Source of the DNA: Teratosphaeria epicoccoides
Taxonomy: Eukaryota; Ascomycota; Dothideomycetes; Mycosphaerellales; Teratosphaeriaceae
Length of the DNA: 64,000 nucleotides
Reading direction: 5' to 3'
NCBI GenBank assembly: GCA_021401465.1
Contig: JADDMT010000004.1
Coordinates: 62,001 to 126,000 of the forward strand
In this document: positions 51,358 through 62,992 of the stretch, one piece after another
Numbering within the stretch: position 1 is the first letter of the stretch
Layout: each line of letters begins with the position of its first letter
Position numbers and translations under genes: made by a program
Notes under the pieces: generated by a model
The model's input: the letters and a program-made list of their open reading frames with translations, nothing else
Databases searched by the model: none
Told to the model about the DNA's origin: nothing

Positions 51358-51701
51358 GTGGAAAGAACGGCTGCCTGCACCCAAGAATGCTCTATCGCCT
51401 GATCATGGCCGTCGTCGTGGCCTTACCCGATGCGGTAATATGCGCTTGCGACACCGAGTATCTTCTTCCTTCTTCCGTTGATTGTGGCTCGTCTATGGCC
51501 GGCGCGATGCTTCAATGTTGGATGTTGCTCTTTCACCGAGCGCGGCATGACCCTGGGACGGAGGAGGAGCTCGCGAGCGCGTGCCCCACAAACATTGCAG
51601 GTGTACATTATTGCAGGGTCCCCGTCATTGTCCCTTGTCCGTCCCAGCAAGACGCCCTTGCGCCTCTTCAAGACAGGATCCTGATATAGGACTGTCCCGA
51701 C
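51358..51701. promoter_or_regulatory. Divergent promoter region VAC14 / RRT8-like gene
   Basis: A 344-bp gap between divergent ATGs; no specific site is recognised. Confidence 0.45.
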
Positions 51702-52586
51702 ATGCCGGCCTTACAGAACTGCACCACCGCAACCGGACGGTCATGGCCACGCCGGTACCTCCGAGCCAACTTCAGTCCAGCCTTCTTGTACCCGCTCAAA
51801 GGCATCTGGTACTTCGCCACTCATCGCTATCTCCATCCCCTGTTCAAGAGCCGACTGCTGCCTCTGACGCTGCTCTCCGTATGCACGTTAGCCATACTGT
51901 TCTTGACGGCATATCTGCCCATCGTCGCTTTCTTGGCCCTCTTTCACCTCGCGGGATCAGCATGGGTGAATGGAACGATCCTCGTTCTGGAGATGGGCAC
52001 ACTTCTGGTCGCATTACTCTTCGAAGCACTGTTCGTCGATCACTCGCAAGTGGACATCTTCGATGCCGTGCTCATATCGGAAGGCTATGAAGATTTGGTC
52101 AAGAACAGAAGAGTGGTATCAGACGACGTGGACCAAAGTGATCCAGTCAAGAGGCTAGGCGCACGCGAGAAAGGCGCGTGCTTCGCTCCATTCTCCATCC
52201 GGCAGCTGGTCGAGTTTGTGTTCTTCCTCCCGCTCAACTTCATTCCATTCGCAGGGGTACCATTGTTCCTGCTTCTCACCGGCTATCGAGCAGGACCGCT
52301 TCTCAACCGGCGCTACTTCCAATTGAAGGGTCTCACGAAGAATCAGCGAAATCAGTTTACTGGCGAAAAGAAGCGCAAGTGGGAGTACATGTGGTTTGGC
52401 ACTGTGTACATGGTCTTACAGCTGATACCACTGCTCAGCATGCTCTTCCTACTGACGGGAGCGGTGGGCAGTGCGCTATGGAGCGTGCATATTGAGGAAG
52501 AAATCCGGGCGAGGGACGACTTGGGCCGGGCTGATGACCATCAAGACATGCCGCCGCCTTACTCGGACGACGCAGACGATCTATGA
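51702..52586 (+). CDS. RRT8/EI24-like multi-pass membrane protein
   Basis: A single exon gives 294 residues. About four hydrophobic segments are visible: LLPLTLLSVCTLAILFLTAY, TILVLEMGTLLVALLFEALF, LVEFVFFLPLNFIPFAGVPL and VLQLIPLLSMLFLLTGAVGS. The stretch FAGVPLFLLLTGYRAGPLLN is the best family marker. Similar proteins belong to the EI24/CysZ fold group and include yeast Rrt8, Lds1 and Lds2, which localise to lipid droplets and influence spore-wall assembly. The C-terminus is cytosolic and ends in PPPYSDDADDL, with a PPxY motif that could bind WW domains or Rsp5-type ubiquitin ligases. Function in this organism is inferred from family only. Confidence 0.75.
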   Translation: MPALQNCTTATGRSWPRRYLRANFSPAFLYPLKGIWYFATHRYLHPLFKSRLLPLTLLSVCTLAILFLTAYLPIVAFLALFHLAGSAWVNGTILVLEMGTLLVALLFEALFVDHSQVDIFDAVLISEGYEDLVKNRRVVSDDVDQSDPVKRLGAREKGACFAPFSIRQLVEFVFFLPLNFIPFAGVPLFLLLTGYRAGPLLNRRYFQLKGLTKNQRNQFTGEKKRKWEYMWFGTVYMVLQLIPLLSMLFLLTGAVGSALWSVHIEEEIRARDDLGRADDHQDMPPPYSDDADDL

Positions 52587-53321
52587 GCTGCACTAAGTCT
52601 GTTGATCCCACACCTCGGCTACCCTTGGAATGAGTTCTAAAAAGCATCATCATCTTCCTTCCCAAAGCCCTCGTGGAACTTTGGCGCCTTTGTTCACATG
52701 ACATGTGGGCACACCGTCGGCAGTGCTAGTTCCTTGTCAGCTTCTGCTCGCGGTGTAACGAGTCTGCTTCCGCTCAGACACTCTGTTGGAAGCTTTCTTT
52801 ATGGTGCTGTTGCCTTCTCGGTCGCTAAGAGCCGCGGGTTGTTGGCCTGCTAGCAGGTGCAAAAGTCTCTTCGACGACGCGCTGAGGCGGGCGAATTTGT
52901 CGTCCAGAGCGCGAGGTCGTCAGCGTTTGTCTTGGAAGCATAGAGATATATGTCACGACAGCAACTCTCACCATCGCATCAGCCGGGCGGCAAATCTCCT
53001 GTTGGCCCTTGTCGCGGCCATCACGCGAAGAGTAGTGACTGGTAACATCTCCGAGTAGGAACTCCTGCAATCGTCCAGCTGCTTCATCAACGTTAAGGAC
53101 AGATGGCCGACGGGAGACTCCATGGTGCCAGAAGCCTCAGACGTGATCGCTCTCACCTGACTCCGTCATATTCGTACACTCCACACATCCTCGTATGTGA
53201 GCTGCATCATCGCTGCAGCCGAGAACCTGCGACCAAGCTTCGCTGCTACAAAATGCTATATGCGTCGCAAAGCTAAGGTACACCAGACCGACTTCCTATT
53301 CATTAATTGACTTCGAACGCA
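52587..53321. other. Convergent intergenic gap
   Basis: No gene is supported; only 3' UTRs are expected. Confidence 0.45.
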
Positions 53322-54800
53322 CTAATAATGATTCTTCTTCCTCAAATACAAACGGCCGTCCTTTCCTCGGAAAGTCTTGAACCCTAGCGGACTCACCTGC
53401 GTCTTAGGTACTACAGGCGCGACCTTGCGACCCACAGTCCCGTCCGGTCTGTCTCGAGAACGCTTATCAGATGGGCTCAGGAAGATTGACGCATCAAACG
53501 GTTTGGCTTACGTTCTGAATTTGGCAGACGGATGTCCAGTCGGTGTCAAAGTGATCTCGACATTGCAATTTGGACACCTGAATTGCTTCTTCTTGGGTTT
53601 CCTTCCAGACTTCTTCCCACGCTTCTGTACGCCAGAAGGCCGCCGCCCTGCCGGTCGTGTAGCCGAGTCCCGCAGTCGCGGCCGCGGCGGACGACTTGGT
53701 GTTCCGGGCGACGATTCCGGAACTTGCGACGGTCTGGTCGAACGGCGAAAGTTGTATGGCAGCCTCCTGCCCGAATTTGGCGAAGTGGGAGTCCTGATGG
53801 CAGGGTCAGGCGTCACATCGCGACCACGTCGTGGACGTCTGGTTCGCTCGGGAGAGCGCGAGGCTGCGGCAGACCCTTCGTAAGGCATCGTTACATCAGG
53901 TGTGCTGCGCCTAAGCGGAGGCGTCGTGCTGTAGCGAAGTCTGCGCGAGGCATTGGGAAAAAGAGAACTCTCGACATCGTCTGACCGGTCAGAGATGACA
54001 CGACTCGGCTCGTGGCCATAACAACGAAGCGGGCTCTCTGGTGTTTCGCGACGGGTGCGAGACCTTTGCTTCTTCTGGGGTCGGCCGGGTGGCTGAAGTA
54101 TGTCGCTCGGATCCGGCGGGTAGACTGTGGGTGGTGGAGCGGAGGGACGCTCCTCTTCTGGACTGCCATCCCACAATGGGTCGTCAACATCAAAATCTTG
54201 CTCCCGCTGCGTGAAGTTGCGCTGATCCAAGATTTCGCCCCCAGAGTCAATGCCCGATCGCGACGGTGACAAACTGGCACGCAACTGCTCAGCCAAGGCC
54301 ACTTCCTCATCGTCATACTCTCGATCCGGTTGCGCAAAGTCGGTCTCGCCAAAGTCTTCCTCTCCAGAGTGTTTGCTCGAGTCCCGAGGATACTCGTCAA
54401 CGTCGTCGTCGAGCATGTCGTCGTTCAAGAAGTTATCATAGTCCCTGCGAGGATAAATGCCAGACTCCGGCGCAATTGGACCACGCTGATTGTCCAGTGT
54501 CGTCGCAAAGTCTCGACCAATCCAGTCGTTAATCTCCTCATCTTCACTCCCGAGGATCTTGTCGGCCATGAGTATATCTGCGTCAGACCCGCTGGCTCCT
54601 CGATCGCAGAAGTCCTCGATCTGGTCCCTTTGTGATGGCGTGACAACTTCGTCAACAAGTTCCTCGTCTGCTGGTTTGGCAGGTCGACTCATGAGACCTC
54701 CCATGATGGCTGCTTGGAAGTCGTCTTGCTGACCGGTCAAGGCGACCAGGCACAGAAAACCGATCAAATTTTTCGCACCGCGAAACATAGACTTTGACAT
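53322..54800 (-). CDS. Unknown acidic/Arg-rich protein with one CxxC zinc-ribbon-like motif, two exons
   Basis: Exon 1 is 53512-54800 and exon 2 is 53322-53448. The 63-nt intron (53449-53511) has a GTAAGC donor and GAGACAG acceptor. The first ATG gives 471 residues. An inner start (MGGLMSRPAKP, near 54704) is possible, since the first 30 residues are hydrophobic and atypical. The N-terminal half is acidic (DDDVDEYPRDSS). The second half is Arg/Pro/Ser-rich and disordered. The end is conserved-looking: KKKQFRCPNCNVEITLTPTG, then across the splice TPDGTVGRKVAP and GFKTFRGKDGRLYLRKKNHY. Only one CxxC pair is present, so a complete zinc ribbon would need a partner in trans. No family is recognised; nuclear location is plausible. 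Confidence 0.65.
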
Positions 54801-56931
54801 GCTCGAACAAAGAAACAGTTTTTGCTTTCGAGTTCCAAGACACTGCGCCGGAAGCGGCAGGTAGGGAAATGTATCGCATTGTGATTCTGGACTCGATAAA
54901 GAATCGAGGACAATTTGGGTGGTCGATGGGTGGTGTATTGGTTCGTTGGTGATTTTTGCGCACGTAGCAGAACGCGCTCAATATTGAGAGACCTGCATGC
55001 TGGGCTCGTTCTCGCGGAGACACTCAAGTTCTCTCTGCTGGCGCAGCAGATCATACGAGGAGAAGTTGGTAGCTTCGATGAACATCAGTTGCCTTCATAT
55101 CTCTCAACAATGCAATAGACTGCAGAAATGCAGAAGCCGACTGGAATCAAGGGTCTGCCTCATCGGTAGCCATGGTCCGCGTGATTGACAAGGAGGCTGA
55201 CAGGTTCGATCTGGATGCAAGAAGATTGTACCCACTCTCCGACCTCCGCAACTCGAATGCTCAGACTGAGCCAATCCATAGCACCTTCGCAGTCTTGTGC
55301 GTACCCCCCTCTTCCCTTGAGAACGCAAGTAGGATTGCAAGCTCTCGCACAGCTGACCAGGGGCTCAAACCGGAATCTGAATGCAGACTTCACCGTGGCA
55401 TGTTCCAAAGTCTGTGGGAAAGAAATCAGGTCGTTGTAGGTTCTCAGAGTACTGCCGCACAGTCAGGGACCTCGAGACAGAGGAATCAAGGCGCTGTCTT
55501 CCATTCATATGCTACAGGCTCGTGATGTGTGTCAGAGGGCGAGGACCTCAGAGATAGCTCATCCCTTTCTGACACAGTGTTGAGAGTTGACCTGCGTGCG
55601 ATCATTAATTTCTCAGATGAATTCTGTCTGCACGGTTTCCCCCGTCGTACGTCCGCCCAGCATGTATCAAGCAGGACCTCAGCGTGTTGGCGGGGGTGAG
55701 CCTCGTCTCCAGATCAAACTTAGCCACACGCAGTATCTCGCCGGCACCGGTCATCATCGTCCAAGGCTGTCTTCGGGAATACAGTCAAGATTTGCCTTGA
55801 GGTCGACAATCTCCGAGAGGCCTGCAGAGAAATCAGCGAAGCACGATCAGCGGACCCAAATCCATTGATAATACCGCTGGACCTATACATTGGAGGCCCC
55901 TCGCCCGAGCGACTTTCGTGACTGTGATCGGTCACATCCATTGGACGAAAAGGGCCTTCTCAGACAAATCTGCGTGATTGTGAAATATACCATCCAAATA
56001 GCGCTCGAAGCCACGGTTGATAAAAGTCCCGCCGCACAGCCCGCCGGGTCAGCTCACTGAGTCTTGGTGGATGCAAAGCCGCTGCACATGCGAGACGAGG
56101 TCGACGATACTACGGACCGTCGGGTCAGCCAGAACAAAGGCCAGTCTCGTCTGGTCACTGTCACATCCCGCCATCAGCGTCGCATAATACGGACACCTCG
56201 CCGACGCACACTCCAAGGTCTTTCATTGAGTATAGCGCGTATATACCAGGAGCTTCGGGTTCCTTGATAATCTCGATGTCACTCCTGCGGGCCCCCATGC
56301 CAGCCGCGACAGCACACGAGTTCGTGGCATCTTTGGCTCGGGTCGGCTGAGCTAAAGAGGACGCTCCGCACATGGGAGAAAGGGGTTCTCATGACGAAGG
56401 ATTAGCAACGTGCCGTTGTACGCACGGGGATGCTGCGGCAAGGCCATGGAGTCGCCTGATTCATTGAGGAAATGAATATGTTCATGCGGCTCACATAGGG
56501 AGTTCAGAATTTGGCAGCGGCACTCGGCAGCACGAACGGTACTTCATTACCCATCAAATTTGTGGGTCCGCCCGAAAAGATCTGACATTGGCGAAGTGAA
56601 GTGCTTGATACATCCCTGACGGCTCCATTCATCAGTCAAAAGCTGCCATGTCGGGTAAACAGCTAAGATAGCATTACTCACTGGTCAAGCGATTGACCTA
56701 TTACTGAGACTCGACTCCGCCTTTGAGCGCTGGGCTGACTTGCTACCGATCGACCTCCCCCATTGATGAGGTAAGGCTATCGTAAGTGGTGCAAATAGCT
56801 GGATTGATGATACATCGCTGCCCATATACTCCACCCAAACCCGGTCCAGAGCTCGTCTGAGAGGCGCAGTGGATCTGTGGTGTCCTGGACTATCCTGGTA
56901 GAATGTTAAGGGTGTGTTCCGATCTCCCCGT
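54801..56931. other. Long gene-poor region
   Basis: 2.1 kb without a supportable gene. Short frames on both strands (for example 55172-55525, +) have no domain, signal peptide or splice support. Confidence 0.4.
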
Positions 56932-58114
56932 CTAGTTCTCCGCCTCGAATTCTTGCAATGTTGGGATTGGAAGCCCTGTATCGAAAGCTGTACTCAATGT
57001 CAGCAACGAGGTGCGGAGCGTGACTGACAAGATCAGGTTATTTCTCGGCGTCAGTACAACACTTACCGGCCATTTTAGCGTTGATGTACGCAATCATCCT
57101 TCTGTGCTTGGCTTCATCCCTCCGATTCCACGTCTCCACCCTGGCCAAAGCTTTGGCCTGCGCCTGTAAAGCTGGGTCATCCGAACGTAGCTTCAACATC
57201 CCCTTGAAACTCGGCGAAACCTTAACGAAGCCATCCTCTTCATGCTGATATTCACTTGCCCAAGGACACATTTTATGCTCCTCAATCAACGCAATTGCAG
57301 TCTCTACGACATCTCCCACTGTGATGCCTGTATCACGGCGGATTGGCTTTGGTAGCCTCTCTTCTGGCGGCACCGGGTGACGTGGGAACCTTGGGCCATG
57401 CCCATTGCAGCACTCGACATGAGCCGTGAGCTCCGTCACAGGTGGTTGACAAATGAGCATTGAAAGGCATGCTCGGCTGATACCTTCGAGCCTTGGCTTT
57501 CGAACGTCGAAAGATACGTCGATAGACAGCTCATCAGGACCAGGGATGCTGACATGGCGTCCGGGCATTGAGAACGAGTACGGACTGCACTCGTGCTGCG
57601 GGCAGCATACCGGGAGAGACTCGGAGTAGGCCCAGTGCGAATTTGAGCTGAAGTACGCATTTGGATCAGCCTGGAGACCGATGAAACGCTGGATGCGGCC
57701 GGACTGCTTGATGATGTCGTGGATGTTCTTACTGACTTGCTGCACGAGGAATATGTCGCGATCCTGCAGGTGCATGAGAATCAATTCAAAGAGCTCGGGC
57801 GTGCTGAAAACCTCCTCAGCCTTGCTGGAGTGCTCCGCGGGGTATGAGGTTGTGAACGCGGGTCCAAAGTAATCGGACAGATTTTCCAGCAGACCAGCCT
57901 CATGACCTCGCCGCTCATCGAGGATATCAAGGAGCTGTTGTTTGGTCGCTCGTTTGGAGCTCCGTAGGCCATCGAGCCGCTCTGAACTTTCGCGAAGAAA
58001 GGCCGCATGCCGGCCGATGTTGTACTGCGTAACACGGTCTTTCGCCATCCGCATTTTCCAGTCGGCCATGTTGGGAGAGGAAGCTTCATCCTGAGCCGTC
58101 TGGGCGATTGTCAT
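56932..58114 (-). CDS. F-box protein (intact member of a local family)
   Basis: F-box proteins recruit substrates to SCF ubiquitin ligases through Skp1. Exon 1 is 57067-58114 and exon 2 is 56932-56987. The 79-nt intron (56988-57066) has a GTAAGT donor and GTACAG acceptor. The spliced product is 367 residues and ends FDTGLPIPTLQEFEAEN; without splicing a stop comes 9 codons into the intron. An N-terminal charged helix is followed by the F-box at about 103-150 (TPELFELILMHLQDRDIFLV). The C-terminal substrate part contains LSMLICQPPVTEL, TGITVGDVVETAIALIEEHK and FKGMLKLRSDDP. These three blocks recur in the broken copies at 59.0-59.6 and 63.0-63.6 kb. The target is unknown. Confidence 0.8.
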
Positions 58115-59037
58115 GATGGTCGGGATGTTTGAGGCATGAAGGAAATCGAAGATCTGCCGTGGGCATAGCTAGGAGCTACACAACCGCCGTACCGCTGATT
58201 AAGCGTAGTACACGTTTGAAACTATAGCGCAGCTGCCATAGGTGATGTTGTATCGTGATTTTGATATGGTTACAAGCGCTCGGAGCTACGCCCGGACACG
58301 ACTAGATCCGGAGGACTTGAGCTCCTCGGAAGGAAAAACAGTATTCTAGAGGTCTTGAGAAGAACAAAAGTTTCAAATTAGTGATCTGATAGGCTAGTAT
58401 ACTGAGTTATTACAAATAAGTTGATTCATAACAGCGGCGCTATAGGACTAGTAGGGGTGATAGTAACAGTAACTAACAGTGATAGTAGTATTAACACCAG
58501 ACGAGATCTATTCAAGCAGTAGTATCGACTCCTTGCTAGACTGCAGTATCTACACAAGATTCCACCTTCTACTAACCTTAATCACATGATAACCGTGTGA
58601 AGAGCGCGCCTTAGCTATTCACTGCCGTCGCTAACTCGATTTAAATGTTCGCCGACTCATGGGATGGGATACATGATTGTGTGGCACGCCTGCCACTGGT
58701 CTTACTGAGGGGTCCTGACGAGCTCAGTACACTGATCTGCCACGGGATAGGCCTGGGGAGCGCTTTCTCGGGCCGCGACGAATGGTGCAATGGCTACGAA
58801 AACTCCGTGCTGAAACCGGCAACTGACCACTGGCAACACGCGAACCCCATTCAAGAGAGCTCCCTGCCCAATGAAATGCGTATTCCAGCATGTTCAGGTT
58901 CGATGATCAGCCGGACCACGACACTATGGAGCAAAGCATACAATATCAGGACCATGCGCATAACAATACTACTGCTGCTTGTTACCCTCAAACTTGATGC
59001 ATGGCTCTGATCCTGCCCTTCCTATATCGCGCCTACA
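58115..59037. other. Intergenic, with a TA-rich patch
   Basis: About 58370-58600 is low in GC and rich in AGTAGTA/TAACAGTA-type steps, like the island at 16.7-17.3 kb. It is probably decayed repeat DNA. No gene is supported. Confidence 0.4.
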
Positions 59038-59582
59038 TTAGTCGCCTCGAACTCCTTTGACGAAAGCACCGGCTGCCCTGCAGCAACTGCTGCTTGCTTT
59101 TGCATTCCTAGGAGACTGCAACCTCCGCGTCCCGGCCGCGTTTCCTCTCCTCTGCTGGCGTGTGTCCTCTGCTCGCTCGTCATGAGCAAGCAGCAAAGGA
59201 TCTTCAGGCCTCAACTGGACCGCGCCTCTGGAGACTGTCTGAACGTGCACGTTGCCCTCGTCATCGGGTTGGTACGCTCCGGCAAACGGGGACAATTTGT
59301 GCTCCTCTCGGAACTGTTCTGTGGCGTCAGGGAGATCTCCAACGGCGATGCTGGTATCGTTTTTGACAGGGTTCGGCGTGGAGTAGTCCAGGCTCCAGGC
59401 AGTAGACCAAGATGTAGCTTGATCTTTCTCGAGGAGTACACGCGGTGATGATGCGAACGATTCACTCGCGAAGCAGACAACAGGTCTTGAGCCGACAAGT
59501 GCAACAAAACCATTTCTGCCAGCTCTGTAACTTCAAAACCCTTCTGTGCGACGACCGCAGACGTAGATGGCGGTACCGTCAA
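59038..59582 (-). pseudogene. Truncated, frameshifted F-box relative
   Basis: One frame (to about 59395) gives an F-box: VTELAEMVLLHLSAQDLLSA. The adjacent frame then gives DTSIAVGDLPDATEQFREEH and RGAVQLRPEDPLLLAHDERA. These match the intact gene at 56932-58114 (RDTGITVGDVVETAIALIEE; KGMLKLRSDDPALQAQ). A frameshift near GLLPGAWTT separates them. The middle block with LSMLICQPPV is deleted, as is the N-terminal helix. No product is expected. Confidence 0.7.
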
Positions 59583-60453
59583 AACTCAATCAGCCCTCAC
59601 TTCCCGACTCAAGACTTGACCTAAAATACCTTTGTCCGTGAAAAGGACTAAAGTGTCATCACCACCTCCCCATTTGAATTGACTTGCGTTCTGAGGATGT
59701 CGACATTCCGCCGAATCTGCTGTTGATGCATTACACACAAGATCGAGCAAGTCCCCTGCAGCGGACACTGGTTCTCTTTGCCGAGTCGTACACGAGTCCC
59801 GTCTCATTTGCCTGGTTTGACTACGTCGAGGTAGCCCTATGAGACGTCGTCGGGTACCAGAGGTCGAGCAGGCTGTAAATTTCGACGACTTCGACAGACG
59901 GTGCAGTCGGGCAGTGGGCGCTTCTTAATACCACGGCACAGGCTTGCCCTATGTCGCTGCTCACGAGTATACTTCCTCCGATTTGACCGGGCTGACGGCT
60001 TCATTACGAGATCGTGCTCGAATTCAAATGTAGCAAAAGAGCGAGGCGCTCCCGATGGCTCGCTCGTCAACGATGTGCTTACTCAGCATTAGTGTTCGGC
60101 AATTCCCGACGCAATGTAACGTTGCATGTGAAAATGGAATGCTCTTTACAGTGGTCACGGGCGTGTGGCCTCGCCGTATACGCTCGGTAGCTGTGTGCAC
60201 ATACTAGATCAAGCATCTTCAACCCCAAATTTGATCCTGATTCGAACTTCTCACTGTGCGTCACGAGCGTGTGGTGGTGTGTTGTGCACCAGCAAACAAA
60301 AGCTATCGAACTCGGCGTGGCCATCTTTTTGACTCAAGTAAAGGCACGACTCGCTCGCTGCATGACTCGTGTAATATCAAGACTCCAAATTCTCTACGAA
60401 CCACTTGCTGTTCTATCCGGCATGGACGACTGAGAACCCGACGAGCGTTCGAT
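59583..60453. other. Region upstream of PRP4
   Basis: It holds the PRP4 promoter and leader. The PRP4 frame is open upstream from 60256, but that part is Arg/Ser-rich and not protein-like for the family. No other gene is seen. Confidence 0.45.
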
Positions 60454-62043
60454 ATGGCGATGCACCCTTCGCGACAAGCGTACGTGGAAGAGAGTCAAGA
60501 TGACGACGGTGGAATCGACATCAACAACGTTCCGCTCGATCGCAACTACCAGATCAATGTGGGCGGACAATCGCAACAAGCCTCGGCAGTGTACGACGAG
60601 TTCGCAAGGAAACGAAAAGCGGCCGCCATAGCAGTTCCGACAGACGACAAGCGGGTGCGAGCAGAATTGCGAACGCGCGGCGAGCCCATCACACTCTTCG
60701 GCGAGCGACCCGAAGACCGACGAGATCGATTACGAGGCATTTTGTACCTTGAACAGGAAGACGCCGATGACGACGAGTCGATGCATGATGCGACGGAGGA
60801 GCGTGAGGAAGACGAGGAGGAGGGCGAGTTCTATACTGAGGGCAGTACGGCATTATTGGAAGCCAGGAAAGAGATTGCGAGATACAGTCTACCTCGGGCA
60901 AAACAAAGATTACAGCATCAGCGACAAGAAAGTGTGATCCCGGTCCAGACACACGTCAAGCACAGAAAGGCGATCAAGGAGCGATTACGAGGCTTTGAGC
61001 TGTTTGGCTCCCAGATCGCAAGCGAAAGACCAATGAGCATTATTCGTTTCGCACCCAATGGCGAGATTATGGCATGCGGAGATTGGGGTGGCAGCATAAA
61101 GCTCCTGGATGTGCCGAACCTCGAAACCAAATCTATACTCCGAGGACACAAGCAAATGATCGGCGGCTTTGCCTGGTGTCCAGGTGCTACACTGCCCTCT
61201 TCAGATGTCAGTCCAGAATCTGTCAACTTGGCATCTTCAGGTGGCGAGGGCGAGATCCATCTCTGGAACTTGAGTCAGGATACGCCAATCTCAACACTCG
61301 CCGGTCACAGCGCTCGCGTCTGTCGTACAGAATTTCATCCTTCAGGTAAGTACCTTGCGTCCGCTTCTTATGACACAACGTGGCGCCTGTGGGATGTGGG
61401 GACGACCACGGAGCTTCTGCTACAGGAAGGTCATAGTAAGGAAGTCTACACTGTGACCTTCAACCCAGACGGGTCTCTCGTTGCATCCGCAGGTTTAGAT
61501 TCAATAGGCCGCGTGTGGGATTTGCGGACTGGCAGGACGGTCATGTTGTTGGAAGGGCATGTGGCGCCGATCCACGCGCTAGATTGGGGCGTTGATAGCA
61601 CGAGGGTGATGACGGGGAGCGCAGATGGATTCGCGAAATGCTGGGATCTGAGGGCTGTCAGGGAGACTGCTAGCATCGGTGCTCACAAGGGTGGGGTCAC
61701 AGATATCAGGTGGTTCAAAGGAGTCGATCGGCCGCTGTTTGCGTCTGCGCAAGAAGCGGTTGCCGGCAAGGATGTCACGATGACTAATGGCGATGCTGAA
61801 GAGGAGGCGGCAGCACAGCAGATTCCAGGTCCGAAGAAGGCGGGCTCGTTCATCGTGTCCTCTGGGTTCGACAAGGCTGTCAATGTGTGGTCGGCAGATG
61901 ACTGGGCATTGTGTAAGTCGCTGACCGGCCATGATGGCACTGTACTGGCGGCGGATGTGACTGCGGACTCGAAGTGGATAGCCAGCTGTGGGAGAGATCG
62001 GACGGTGAAGCTCTGGGCAAGGGACGATATGGAGGGTATTTGA
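60454..62043 (+). CDS. PRP4: U4/U6 snRNP WD40 protein Prp4 (PRPF4)
   Basis: Prp4 stabilises the U4/U6 di-snRNP and the tri-snRNP for pre-mRNA splicing. I start at the ATG at 60454 (MAMHPSRQAYVEES), giving 529 residues; the frame extends upstream without family features. The N-terminal PRP4/SFM-like module is seen: RRVRA-type basic stretch, then RGEPITLFGERPEDRRDRLR at about 73-92. An acidic linker and the helix ARYSLPRAKQRLQ follow. Seven WD repeats fill about 190-529 (LASSGGEGEIHLWNL, LASASYDTTWRLWDV, SAGLDSIGRVWDLRTG, MTGSADGFAKCWDLRA, SCGRDRTVKLWARDD). No intron is seen. It stands between two broken F-box copies. Confidence 0.93.
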   Translation: MAMHPSRQAYVEESQDDDGGIDINNVPLDRNYQINVGGQSQQASAVYDEFARKRKAAAIAVPTDDKRVRAELRTRGEPITLFGERPEDRRDRLRGILYLEQEDADDDESMHDATEEREEDEEEGEFYTEGSTALLEARKEIARYSLPRAKQRLQHQRQESVIPVQTHVKHRKAIKERLRGFELFGSQIASERPMSIIRFAPNGEIMACGDWGGSIKLLDVPNLETKSILRGHKQMIGGFAWCPGATLPSSDVSPESVNLASSGGEGEIHLWNLSQDTPISTLAGHSARVCRTEFHPSGKYLASASYDTTWRLWDVGTTTELLLQEGHSKEVYTVTFNPDGSLVASAGLDSIGRVWDLRTGRTVMLLEGHVAPIHALDWGVDSTRVMTGSADGFAKCWDLRAVRETASIGAHKGGVTDIRWFKGVDRPLFASAQEAVAGKDVTMTNGDAEEEAAAQQIPGPKKAGSFIVSSGFDKAVNVWSADDWALCKSLTGHDGTVLAADVTADSKWIASCGRDRTVKLWARDDMEGI

Positions 62044-62992
62044 GATGGTTGAGGTGAGTCCTCTGAGGGTGGCTTCATGCACTGTCATGAAGAGTCTCAG
62101 GAGAGCTGTAGTGCTCAACGCAGATATTACATGATGAGCCGGTGTTTGCGCGCGATCGTAGCGAGACTCGGGAGGCAATGACAGTTGACTCCACAGATAG
62201 CCAGATGTGCGATCAATCGGTGACGTCAACGAGAAAGATTTGAGCAGAGCGTTCAGGTTGGCTTCAAAAGCACTCTGTGCACCTCTGGCGACACTTCCGC
62301 GGCCGCCAGCCGTTTGGGACGCTGTGGATGTTGACGGGCTCATGAAGAGTACAAGGTACCATTTCATCTCCTGGAGACCCAGCAGTCTTGGGAGAAATGA
62401 GGAGAGAACTGGTACCGTTGTGGTTGAATTAGGGACGTAAAGGAGTCGTTAGGGGCGAGCAGGGATCGAGCTAGAATGGCAGGTGTAATGGCACTTGAGC
62501 GTCTGAAAGCTTCAACGTGCAGTCCGAGCCGCGAGAGTGGCGACATTGGGATACCGGCAAGAGCCTAGATGCAAGGTCTGGACAGCCTCGTGGTGGCGAG
62601 GGCCCTTGAAGGCCGCTCGTGACGTAGCGAGCAGGAAGCCACGCCTCGTTATTTCGAATGGCCAGACCTAAGCCGAGAATGGTTCTCGATGACACTGCGT
62701 GATTCTCCTCGCTTCACAGCTGGAACTCCATCTCGTCACATGGAAGACGGCAAGTGCCGCGCACTAAGGCGAGCCGCGCCCATTGTTTCGCGGAACACCT
62801 CCTCCCCTCGAGGGGCGCTTTAAGCCTTCTACAAACACTCAAAGATCACTGATCCGTCAACACTCGCTTCGATGGATCTGTGTCCGACTTTGACCGACAA
62901 AGACGTCCAACGAGAGCACTACGGAGGGTTGCATCGGGGTGATCGTCAGAAGGGTTGAATTCAACCCTCTTCAGGCTGCTCCAACTCAGATT
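62044..62992. other. Intergenic, 3' of PRP4
   Basis: No gene is supported. Minus-strand frames overlapping PRP4 are antisense shadows. Confidence 0.45.

Noticed and set aside
61579..62367. 262-codon minus frame overlapping the PRP4 3' end
   Set aside because: Complement of WD-repeat coding sequence; no independent features.
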